From Rhizobium sp. 9140 (GTDB lineage Bacteria > Pseudomonadota > Alphaproteobacteria > Rhizobiales > Rhizobiaceae), in NCBI RefSeq assembly GCF_900067135.1, contig NZ_FJUR01000002.1, positions 310,001 to 374,000 of the forward strand: a stretch of 64,000 bases of DNA. The letters are read 5' to 3'. Positions 36,760 to 44,211 of this stretch are shown piece after piece; the stretch's first letter is position 1, and each line of letters starts with the position of its first letter. The position numbers and the translations under genes are program-made. The notes under the pieces are model-generated. The model saw only the letters and a list, made by a program, of their open reading frames with translations, had not been told where the DNA came from and searched no databases.

Positions 36760-38160
36760 TCACGCCGCATCCATGCTTTGCAGCCCGGCAAAAACCCAGC
36801 TGCGCTTCTGATTGAAGTCGTAATCCGGATTTTCCCAGGCGACCATCTTGCCGGGGTTCAGCAGACCCTTCGGATCGGCCTCGCCCTTGAAGGCGAGTTG
36901 CCCCGCATCCGTCTGCTTCATGCCGCCCTCCTCCAGTGTGTAGCGGTGCGGATTGAAGACGAGGCAGCCATTGTTCTCGTGGATGGCGATGATCTCCTCC
37001 AATCGCTCCTCGCTGGTATAGCGAACGATCGGGAGCCCGGAGAAGACGATGCGGCCGTCGAAGCGGATCATTTCCAGATGGAGCGGCATCTCGTCGCCGA
37101 GCAGCTCGTGAATGCGGCGGACATGCTCGAAATCCGGATATTGCGTCTGGAGATAGGTGATCGACGGATCAACCTTCAGACCGCGCATCGTCGTATGGTT
37201 CCAGCAGAGTTCGTAGACCGGCGGAAACTGGCGCTTCTCCTCCGGCGGCACGGTGTCGGACCGGAAGACGAGATCGCCCTTATGATGCGCCGCGAGAAGG
37301 GAGAGCGCATCCATGGCGTGCGGCGCCGCGATGACGACGACGAGCGAGGCTTCGCGTGCGAAGAAACGGCGGTAGTGCGGAAAGTAGTCATGTGCCACGG
37401 GGGCGGCGACCACCGCGATCTCCTTGGTGAGGATACCATCCTGTCGCGCCAGCGCCTCGGCAAAACGCGTTGCTGCCATCACGTCGGGAAAGGCGACAAG
37501 ACTGTCGATCCAGTCATAGGCGGCGGTCAGCGGCAAGGTGACATCGGTGATGATGCCGTTGGTGCCGTAGGCATGCGCGACCTTGAGGATATCGGCGCCC
37601 TCGATCTTCAGCACCCGCGGCACCGCCTCGCAGGTGACGACGGTGAGGCCGAGAATGTTGCCGAGCGCTCGCAGGCCGCCCCAGCGGATCGACCCGACGC
37701 CGCCCGACCCGCCGGCAACGAAGCCGCCGACCGTCGCGGTGCGATAGGTGGACGGGAAGAACCGGATTTCGCTGCCATGCGCCGCCCGCGTCTGCTGGTC
37801 GATCTTTTCGAGAATGACGCCGGTTTCCGCCTTCACATGCACCGGGCTCGTTTCGATGATGCGGTTCATCTCGGCAAGATTGAGCACCACGCCGCCGGCC
37901 AGCGGCATGGCTTGCCCGTAATTGCCGGTGCCGGCCCCGCGCGGGGTGATGGCGATGCCGTGCCGGTGGGCCGCCGCGAGAACCTCGACCACCTCGCCTT
38001 CAGACTTCGGACTGACGATGAGATCGGCCGTGACATGATCCAGCTGGCGCTTGAGCACCGGCGAATACCAGTAGAAATCGCGGCTCTTCTTCTGCACCAG
38101 CTTGGGATTGTCTTCGACCGCGATGGAGCCGATATCGTTGCGGAAAGCGTCGAGCGTCAT
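36760..38160 (-). CDS. FAD-binding oxidoreductase, glycolate-oxidase/VAO type
   Basis: 466 residues. The FAD-binding_4 domain has the GIAITPRGAGTGNYGQAMPLAGGVVLNLAEMNRI block and a STYRTATVGGFVAGGSGGVGSIRWGGL glycine-rich segment. The C-terminal part ends with PKGLLNPGKMVAW, as in this family. It oxidises an alcohol or hydroxy-acid or amine substrate with FAD; the substrate is unknown. The start overlaps the amidohydrolase stop by four bases. Confidence 0.9.
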   Translation of the reverse strand: MTLDAFRNDIGSIAVEDNPKLVQKKSRDFYWYSPVLKRQLDHVTADLIVSPKSEGEVVEVLAAAHRHGIAITPRGAGTGNYGQAMPLAGGVVLNLAEMNRIIETSPVHVKAETGVILEKIDQQTRAAHGSEIRFFPSTYRTATVGGFVAGGSGGVGSIRWGGLRALGNILGLTVVTCEAVPRVLKIEGADILKVAHAYGTNGIITDVTLPLTAAYDWIDSLVAFPDVMAATRFAEALARQDGILTKEIAVVAAPVAHDYFPHYRRFFAREASLVVVIAAPHAMDALSLLAAHHKGDLVFRSDTVPPEEKRQFPPVYELCWNHTTMRGLKVDPSITYLQTQYPDFEHVRRIHELLGDEMPLHLEMIRFDGRIVFSGLPIVRYTSEERLEEIIAIHENNGCLVFNPHRYTLEEGGMKQTDAGQLAFKGEADPKGLLNPGKMVAWENPDYDFNQKRSWVFAGLQSMDAA

Positions 38161-39449
38161 GGTGTCACTCCGAGAAGGGTGTCGAGTTCGCGATAGTCGG
38201 GAAGCTTGGCCGAGACGACCTTGCCGGCGCGGATGACCGTGCGATCGGACTGGGGCCGCGAGAAGAGTTCGCCGGGTGTGCGCGCCCGCGTGACGACGAG
38301 ATCGGCCGGAGCGCCGGCCAGAAGTGTCGCGCCATAGGCAAAGCCGGCGGTTCTCGCCGGGACGGCGGCGACGGCCGAAAACCAGTCGGCAAGCTTGTCC
38401 TCCGGATGGTCCAGATGGCCGATGCGCACGCTTTCGCGCAGCACCTCCAGCATGTCGAGATCGCCATAGGCGTAGAACGGATCGCGCGTGTTGTCGGAGG
38501 CGAGAGAGACCGCGACGCCCGCCGCCTTCAGTTCGCGCAGCAGTGTCACCCCCCGCCAGCGCGGCGTCTCCTCGGGCCGACGGTCCTGAAGGTAGAGATT
38601 GCACATCGGCAGCGACACAATGTCGATGCCGGCCTCGGCCACGCGGGCTATGGTCGCCTTCGCGTCTTCGCCGGCAAGAATCGCGAGCGAGCAGCAATGG
38701 CCGGCCAGCACGCGACCGGAAAACCCGGTTTCGATGACGCGGTCGGCAAGGATGGACAAGCTGCGCGAAGCGGTATCGCCGCTCTCGTCGATATGCAGAT
38801 CAAGATCGAGACCATGGCGGCCGGCGGCATCCACGAGGTTGGCGATGGCTTCCCCTGCCCGGTCGAAGACGGAGATCGCGCCGCCGAGAGATCCGCCATA
38901 GGTCTTGACCGTGCGGGCCAGCTCCTCGACCAGCGCCTTGTCGAGCGCATGATCCGGGCCGCAAAGTGCTGTCGCCTGAAGCTCGATCCGCCCCGCCCAC
39001 TCTTCACGCTTGCGGGCAAAGACCGGCCAGGAAATTTCGTGCTGGGGCGGCGCGGAATCGAGATGCGTCCGAATGGCCGCCGTTCCATGCGCATAAGCAC
39101 AGCGCAGGGCGAATTCCATCCGCGCCTCGACATCCGCAGCGTTCCAGTTTGCCACGCGATCGGCGGAGACCGCGTTGAGCGCGCCCATGAAAGAGCCATC
39201 CGGATTGGGCCTGCGCGGCGTGATGTGGCCCTTGTCGAGATGGGTGTGCAGATCGACGAAGGCCGGCAGGACGATGCCGTCATCGGCGTCCAGCACCGTT
39301 TCGCCATCTTCCGGCGTCAGCGAGCCGGGTGCGGCGATGGTGTCGATCACGCCATCGACCAGCCGGATGTCGGCCGGGGAAAACCCTGTTTTGCCGGGAA
39401 TACGGCCCTTCCGGATCAGACGTTTGGTGGATGTCGTGTCATTCGTCAT
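38157..39449 (-). CDS. cytosine-deaminase-like metal-dependent amidohydrolase
   Basis: 430 residues. The metal and catalytic residues align in spacing with E. coli CodA: His68 and His70 (DLHTHLDKGH), His219 and Glu222 (LHIDESGD), His251 (AGHCCS) and Asp319 (SDNTRDPFY), plus a PMCNLYLQDR segment equivalent to the substrate-proximal NxxLQxR. It probably deaminates or hydrolyses a ring C-N bond of an N-heterocycle. The start at 39449 follows the permease stop by four bases. The precise substrate is unresolved; cytosine, isoguanine, ammelide-like or creatinine-like rings are possible. Confidence 0.87.
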   Translation of the reverse strand: MTNDTTSTKRLIRKGRIPGKTGFSPADIRLVDGVIDTIAAPGSLTPEDGETVLDADDGIVLPAFVDLHTHLDKGHITPRRPNPDGSFMGALNAVSADRVANWNAADVEARMEFALRCAYAHGTAAIRTHLDSAPPQHEISWPVFARKREEWAGRIELQATALCGPDHALDKALVEELARTVKTYGGSLGGAISVFDRAGEAIANLVDAAGRHGLDLDLHIDESGDTASRSLSILADRVIETGFSGRVLAGHCCSLAILAGEDAKATIARVAEAGIDIVSLPMCNLYLQDRRPEETPRWRGVTLLRELKAAGVAVSLASDNTRDPFYAYGDLDMLEVLRESVRIGHLDHPEDKLADWFSAVAAVPARTAGFAYGATLLAGAPADLVVTRARTPGELFSRPQSDRTVIRAGKVVSAKLPDYRELDTLLGVTP

Positions 39450-39453
39450 ACGG

Positions 39454-40302
39454 TCAATTCTCCCGCGCGATCGCGCTTTCGTGCCAGCGGCGCAGCGACA
39501 GCCAGGCGACGACCGATGTGAGGGCGAAGATGGCGACACCGGTTGCCGAGAGAAGCACCAGCGCCGCGAACAGCCGGGGAATGTTGAGGCGGTACTGCGC
39601 CTCCAGCAGCCGGAAGGCGAGGCCGGAACCGGCGCCGGCCGAACCCGCCGCAAACTCCGCGACGACGGCCGCGATCAGCGACAGGCCACCGCCGATCTTC
39701 AGCCCGGTCATGAAATAGGGCAACGCGGCCGGCAGCTTCAGAAGACGAAGCTGCTGCCAGCGGCTGGCGCCGTAGAGATCGTAAAGATTGAGAAGATTGT
39801 GATCGACGCTCTTCAGGCCCTGCACCATGTTGGAGAGGATGGGGAAGAAGGCGACGAGGAAGGCGCAGATCATGATCGCCGCCTGCGTTGAGGAGACGTA
39901 GACGAGGATGAGCGGGGCGATGGCGACGATCGGTGTGACCTGCAGAATGACGGCATAGGGGTAAAGCGCGAGTTCCACCCATTTCGACTGGACGAGCAGG
40001 ACCGCCAGCACCGTGCCGCCGATCAGCGCGAGGACGAGCGCTGAAAATGTTATGCGCAGCGTGACGAGCAGGGCCGGATAGAGCGTGCCCCAGTCCTTGA
40101 CCAGCGTCTGCGCGACGAGGCTCGGTGCTGGCAGGATATAGGGCGGCACGGCGTTGACGCGGACATAGACCTCCCAGACGAGCAGGGTTAGGCCCAGCAT
40201 GATGGCGGGAACCGCCACCTGAAGCAGCCGGCTTCGGCCGAGGCCCGGCTTGTCTTCGTTCGATGCAGGATCGAGAACGGCCCCTCTTTCAACAGCCTCC
40301 AT
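39454..40302 (-). CDS. ABC transporter permease, SsuC/ThiX/NMT1-associated type
   Basis: 282 residues with about six membrane helices. The EAA-like loop is LNLYDLYGASRWQQLRLLKLPAALPYF. It starts one base downstream of the ATPase stop. It pairs with the ATPase and the NMT1/THI5-like binding protein to form a nitrate/sulfonate/pyrimidine-precursor-type importer. Confidence 0.92.
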   Translation of the reverse strand: MEAVERGAVLDPASNEDKPGLGRSRLLQVAVPAIMLGLTLLVWEVYVRVNAVPPYILPAPSLVAQTLVKDWGTLYPALLVTLRITFSALVLALIGGTVLAVLLVQSKWVELALYPYAVILQVTPIVAIAPLILVYVSSTQAAIMICAFLVAFFPILSNMVQGLKSVDHNLLNLYDLYGASRWQQLRLLKLPAALPYFMTGLKIGGGLSLIAAVVAEFAAGSAGAGSGLAFRLLEAQYRLNIPRLFAALVLLSATGVAIFALTSVVAWLSLRRWHESAIAREN

Positions 40303-40303
40303 G

Positions 40304-41158
40304 TCAGGCGCCCTCGCTGACAGGTGTTGCGATGGCATGGCCGAGGGCCTGCGAAACGGTTCGGCAGAGATCGGCATAGGCTTCGGATGCGCGGAAGCTT
40401 TCGTCCTTCTCGCGACCTTCGGGGCGCGGCAGCATCATATCCGCGACGACGCGGCCGGGGCGCGCGCCCATGACGGCGATGCGGCTGGAGAGGTAGGCCG
40501 CTTCGAAGACGGAATGCGTGACGAACACCACGGTCAGATCCTTCTCGCTCCAGAGACGCAGCACGTCGTCGTTCAGTTTCTGGCGGGTGATCTCGTCCAG
40601 CGCGCCAAAGGGCTCGTCCATCAGCAGGAGCTTCGGATCGGTCACAAGAGCGCGCGCGATCGATACCCGCATGCGCATGCCGCCGGAGAGTTCTCTCGGA
40701 TAGGCCTTGGCGAAATCCTTGAGCCCCACGGTCTCCAGCACCGCCATCACCCGGTCGCGAACCTCGCCCTTCCCCATGCCCTTGAGGCGAAGCGGCAGAT
40801 AGGCATTGTCGAACACGGGCTTCCACGGCATCAGGGTCGGCTCCTGAAAGACGAAGCCGATATCGGCATCCGGTCGCCCGTCCCGGCCGATCCGCGAGGC
40901 CGGCCAGTCGACCGTCCCCTGCGAGGCACGGCCGAGCCCCGCGATGATCCGCAGTGCCGTCGATTTGCCGCAGCCCGAAGGCCCGAGAAGGCTGACGAAC
41001 TCGCCCTTGCGGATGTCCATCGTCATGTGCGAAAGGGCGAGCGTGCCGTTGGAAAAGCGCTTGGTGACGTCGCGAAGCGACACCACGCTGCGGGGCGATG
41101 CAGAGACCGGCGCCGGTTCGGCGCCATCCGGATTGCCGGAGGGAACGGCCTGCTCCAT
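40304..41158 (-). CDS. ABC transporter ATP-binding protein, SsuB/TauB type
   Basis: 284 residues. It has Walker [10 protein letters not shown], signature LSGGMRMR, Walker B LLLMDEPFGALDE and H-loop THSVFEA, typical of the nitrate/taurine/sulfonate group. It begins four bases after the binding-protein stop and ends one base before the permease start. Confidence 0.93.
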   Translation of the reverse strand: MEQAVPSGNPDGAEPAPVSASPRSVVSLRDVTKRFSNGTLALSHMTMDIRKGEFVSLLGPSGCGKSTALRIIAGLGRASQGTVDWPASRIGRDGRPDADIGFVFQEPTLMPWKPVFDNAYLPLRLKGMGKGEVRDRVMAVLETVGLKDFAKAYPRELSGGMRMRVSIARALVTDPKLLLMDEPFGALDEITRQKLNDDVLRLWSEKDLTVVFVTHSVFEAAYLSSRIAVMGARPGRVVADMMLPRPEGREKDESFRASEAYADLCRTVSQALGHAIATPVSEGA

Positions 41159-41162
41159 CGGA

Positions 41163-42167
41163 TCAGGACTTCTTCAGGTCCATACCCACCTTCTTGCATG
41201 TGAACTGCAGCGTGTAGGATTTCTTGATGTCGAGATCCTTCTTCACGACGTCGATTGCCGCCATCTTGTCGTAGAAGTCCTTGTAGTGCGCATCCGTCAT
41301 GCAGCCGATGCCGCCCTCCTTGGCGTCGCCGGATTCCAGAACGTCGAATTCCTTCATCTTGGCAAGCGAGAAGGCCAGCTGCTCGTCGGTCATCTCCGGA
41401 TTGTCGGTCTTGATCAAGGCATTGGCGGCCTTGTTGTCGGCATGCATGTAATTGTACCAGCCGATGGCCGTGGCATCGACGAAGCGCTGCACGAGGTCCG
41501 GGTTCTTCTCCACCAGCGCCGTCTGCGTCTCGATCGTCGTGGAATAGGGGTCATAGCCGGCGTCGGCGAGAAGGAAGACCTTCGGCTTGAAGCCTGCCTG
41601 ACGCTCGATCTCGAAGGGTTCCGATGTGATGTAGCCCTGCTGGGCGGAGGCCTTGTCGGCGAGGAAGGGGCCGGGGTTGAACTGGTAGGGCTTGAACTGC
41701 TCGTCCGAGAAACCCTTGAAGTTGGCCTTCATCCACGTGAAGTAGGTGGTGAAGCCCTCCTTGCCCATGAAGATCGTTTTGGCCTTGGCGAGATCCTCGA
41801 AGGTCTCGATGCCGGCATCGGGATGCGCCAGAATGCCCTGCGGATCCTTCTGGAAGATGGCGGCGACCGTCACGAGGGGAATACCCTGTGCCACGGCATC
41901 AAACGAGCCGAGTGTGCCGCCCATGTAGAAATCGATCTGGCCGGCGATCAGAAGATTGCGGTTGGCCGCCTGCGGCCCGCCCTGGCGGATGGACACGTCG
42001 AGCCCATACTTCGCATAGGTACCGTCGGCGATGGCCTGATAATAGCCGCCGTGCTCGGCCTGGGCGAGCCAGTTCGTGCCGAAGGTCACCTTATCGGCCG
42101 CCAGCGACGGCGTGGTGGCCAAAAGGGCCAGGGAAAGAAGGAATGCAGAGACGGGCAAGTTCGGCAT
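41163..42167 (-). CDS. ABC transporter substrate-binding protein, NMT1/THI5-like
   Basis: 334 residues with a signal peptide (MPNLPVSAFLLSLALLATTPSLA, cut before ADK). TFGTNWLAQAEHGGYYQAIADGTYAKYGLDVSIRQGGP matches the NMT1/THI5-like domain, which includes hydroxymethylpyrimidine-precursor binders. Four cysteines or fewer are seen, including one near each end of the C-lobe. It is the first gene of the operon, next to a dyad-containing divergent promoter region. Confidence 0.92.
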   Translation of the reverse strand: MPNLPVSAFLLSLALLATTPSLAADKVTFGTNWLAQAEHGGYYQAIADGTYAKYGLDVSIRQGGPQAANRNLLIAGQIDFYMGGTLGSFDAVAQGIPLVTVAAIFQKDPQGILAHPDAGIETFEDLAKAKTIFMGKEGFTTYFTWMKANFKGFSDEQFKPYQFNPGPFLADKASAQQGYITSEPFEIERQAGFKPKVFLLADAGYDPYSTTIETQTALVEKNPDLVQRFVDATAIGWYNYMHADNKAANALIKTDNPEMTDEQLAFSLAKMKEFDVLESGDAKEGGIGCMTDAHYKDFYDKMAAIDVVKKDLDIKKSYTLQFTCKKVGMDLKKS

Positions 42168-42251
42168 GGCGACAGGGTCCTTCTCGGGCCGGGAGCGGCG
42201 GAATAAGTTGAGCTGATGAAAGATGTGGTAATCGGCTTTCTAATGTGTACT

Positions 42252-42274
42252 GTATCAGCGGAATGCGATGATAC
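42252..42274. promoter_or_regulatory. operator-like dyad between the binding-protein and ridA-like genes
   Basis: Inverted hexamers GTATCA (42252-42257) and TGATAC (42269-42274) are separated by 11 bases, matching the T-N11-A geometry of LysR sites. They lie between two divergent operons whose regulator is a LysR protein. Confidence 0.5.
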
Positions 42275-42292
42275 TAAAAGAGGCATGCACAA

Positions 42293-42763
42293 TTGCAAGG
42301 CATTTTTTCGGAAATCTCCACATCTTCATCCGCGTTGAAACCCGCGCATCGTCCCATCCCCGTCGCGGGCATCGCGCCACCTTTGGCGGCCTACAGCCAT
42401 GGAGTCGATGTCACCCCCGGCGCCCGGCTCGTCTTCTGCTCCGGCCAGTTGGGTCTTGGGGCCGACGACATCGTACCGGCAGACTGCGAGGGGCAGGCAG
42501 AGATCTGCTTTGCCAATATAAAGGCGATCCTTGCAGGGGCCGGAATGAGCCTTGCCCATGTCGTTCGGATCAATGCCTATGTGACCGGCCGCGAACACCT
42601 GGCGGCCTATATGCGCGTGCGCGACCGTCTGTTCGCAGAGCATCCCCCCGCCTCGACCCTGATGATCGTCAGCGGCTTCACACGTCCGGAATTCGTGGTG
42701 GAGATCGAGGTCGTCGCCGCTGCGGTCGAGACCCCATTGGCAGAAGAGGAACCGAGACCATGA
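42293..42763 (+). CDS. RidA/YjgF/YER057c/UK114-family protein
   Basis: 156 residues from a TTG at 42293 with a weak AGAGG site; no in-frame ATG precedes the domain. The core has VFCSGQLGLG, CFANIKAILAGAGMSLAHVVRINAYV and an invariant-arginine-like position before VVEIEVVAA. RidA proteins hydrolyse reactive enamines/imines or act on ring-opening products. It overlaps the creatininase-family gene by four bases, which indicates a shared step, and it is divergent from the importer operon. Confidence 0.85.
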   Translation: MQGIFSEISTSSSALKPAHRPIPVAGIAPPLAAYSHGVDVTPGARLVFCSGQLGLGADDIVPADCEGQAEICFANIKAILAGAGMSLAHVVRINAYVTGREHLAAYMRVRDRLFAEHPPASTLMIVSGFTRPEFVVEIEVVAAAVETPLAEEEPRP

Positions 42764-43557
42764 GCGGGCAGCGCAAGACATGGTGGGGCGATTTCGCAAC
42801 CACGGACTTTCAGGACATCGACCCGATGGAGACGATCGCGCTGCTGCCCATCGCGGCAACGGAGCAGCACGGGCCACATCTCGGCTGCGGCACGGATGCG
42901 ACGATCGCGCGGGGCATGCTGAAGACGCTGATCCCTTTGTTGCCCGGCGATCTCGACCTGCGCATTCTGCCGATCCAGTCGGTGGGCAAGTCGAACGAAC
43001 ACCTGCATGCACCGGGTACGCTGACCATTCCGGCGACCGTGCTGATCGACCACTGGATCGCGCTTGGGCAATCCGTCGCCCGGGCGGGCATCCGCAAGCT
43101 GGTCATCGTCAATTCCCATGGCGGCAACGAAGAGGTCATGGGCATCGCCGCGCGCGAACTGCGGGTGACCGATGGAATGCTGGTTGCAAAAACCTCCTGG
43201 TCCCGCTTCGGCAAGCCGGACGGGCTCTTCTCGGATGTCGAGAACCGCTTCGGCATTCACGGCGGTGACGCCGAGACCTCCCTGATCCTCCACTTCCGGC
43301 CGGAGGCCGTCGATATGGAAAAGGCCGAAGATTTTGCCTCGACCGTCGCGCAGGACGAGGAGGACTACGCGCTGTTGCGCGCGACAGGCACCCACGCCTA
43401 TGCTTGGATCGCCAGTGATCTCAACCCGGGCGGCGCTGTCGGCGAGGCCGCACAGGCGACGAAAGAAAAGGGCCAGGCGCTGGCCGCGTATCAGGCTCAA
43501 GGCCTGGTCACGCTTCTGACCGACATGCGAAAAGCGCCGTTGCCCCGCTCTCGATAG
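42760..43557 (+). CDS. creatininase-family amidohydrolase
   Basis: 265 residues. Metal-binding motifs are visible as Glu35 and His37 (ATEQHGPHLG), Asp46 (GTDATIA) and His in VNSHGGNEE. The family includes creatininase, formamidopyrimidine deformylase ArfB and mycofactocin MftE, all acting on amide or lactam bonds. With RidA and a cytosine-deaminase-like enzyme nearby it suggests ring opening or deformylation of an N-heterocycle. The start overlaps the RidA stop (ATGA). Confidence 0.9.
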   Translation: MSGQRKTWWGDFATTDFQDIDPMETIALLPIAATEQHGPHLGCGTDATIARGMLKTLIPLLPGDLDLRILPIQSVGKSNEHLHAPGTLTIPATVLIDHWIALGQSVARAGIRKLVIVNSHGGNEEVMGIAARELRVTDGMLVAKTSWSRFGKPDGLFSDVENRFGIHGGDAETSLILHFRPEAVDMEKAEDFASTVAQDEEDYALLRATGTHAYAWIASDLNPGGAVGEAAQATKEKGQALAAYQAQGLVTLLTDMRKAPLPRSR

Positions 43558-43604
43558 CCACAAACGCCCGTCGAGGACGAACATCGTGCCGTCTCGGCAT
43601 GAGA

Positions 43605-43634
43605 ACACCGGCAGGGAAAAATCCCGGCCGGTGT
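43605..43634 (+). terminator. hairpin after the creatininase-family gene
   Basis: Stem ACACCGGC / GCCGGTGT (8 base pairs) continues, after one mismatch, into GGGA / TCCC around an A-rich loop. It lies 47 bases after the stop. It has no T run. Confidence 0.55.
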
Positions 43635-43703
43635 CGGACATTGCGTCAGCGCGAGAATTTGCCGGGCTTGCCTGCAGTTTGTCAGGGATAAGGGGAATCC
43701 ACT

Positions 43704-44063
43704 CTAGTCGCGCGCGATACCGAGCTTGTCGATGGTCGACATCAGGAGATCGGCGCAGGCCTTTGCCGGCTCGTCGTCGGCGCATTTCAGATCGATCTTC
43801 ACCTCGTCTGTCTCGACGCGGTAATGCGCGGCCTTCGACGGCGGCGGCGGGCGGTGACCTTCGGGACCGTGCGGCCCTTTGCCGCCCTTCATCGCATCCT
43901 CCGGACCGCGGGGACCACCCGGCGGCGGTGGCGGCGGCGGGGTCATCGCGTCAGCGGCGGCGGGAGGGGCTGGCGGCGGCGGCGGCGGTGGGGTGTCCTG
44001 TGCGACCGCTGCACCCGCAGCGAGCGACAGGGAAAAGCCGGCAAGGAGAAGAAGGTGCTTCAT
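43704..44063 (-). CDS. small secreted proline-rich protein
   Basis: 119 residues with a clear signal peptide (MKHLLLLAGFSLSLAAGAAVA, cleaved before QDT). Two runs of seven consecutive prolines alternate with glycine/proline-rich and charged stretches. The C-terminal 40 residues (KAAHYRVETDEVKIDLKCADDEPAKACADLLMSTIDKLG) look folded and contain two cysteines that could form a disulfide. The function is unknown. The length and composition are typical of exported alphaproteobacterial hypothetical proteins. Confidence 0.75.
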   Translation of the reverse strand: MKHLLLLAGFSLSLAAGAAVAQDTPPPPPPPAPPAAADAMTPPPPPPPGGPRGPEDAMKGGKGPHGPEGHRPPPPSKAAHYRVETDEVKIDLKCADDEPAKACADLLMSTIDKLGIARD

Positions 44064-44211
44064 CGAAAATCCTCGTGTTGAGTGGCCCCCGACAACGCCT
44101 CATTCGCAGCTTTGTTCATGTAAGAAGTTCTGATTTAGGCATGATTCCTCTACCGGTTCCGCCCGCCCGCCCGCCAGCCCGCCGCGTTGCAGCGGGCCGG
44201 CGGAAAGAGCA

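Noticed and set aside
38161..38697. Extended N-terminus for the FAD oxidase beginning at 38697
   Set aside because: The extra 179 codons overlap the amidohydrolase in another frame and are arginine-rich. The ATG at 38160 gives the normal family start.
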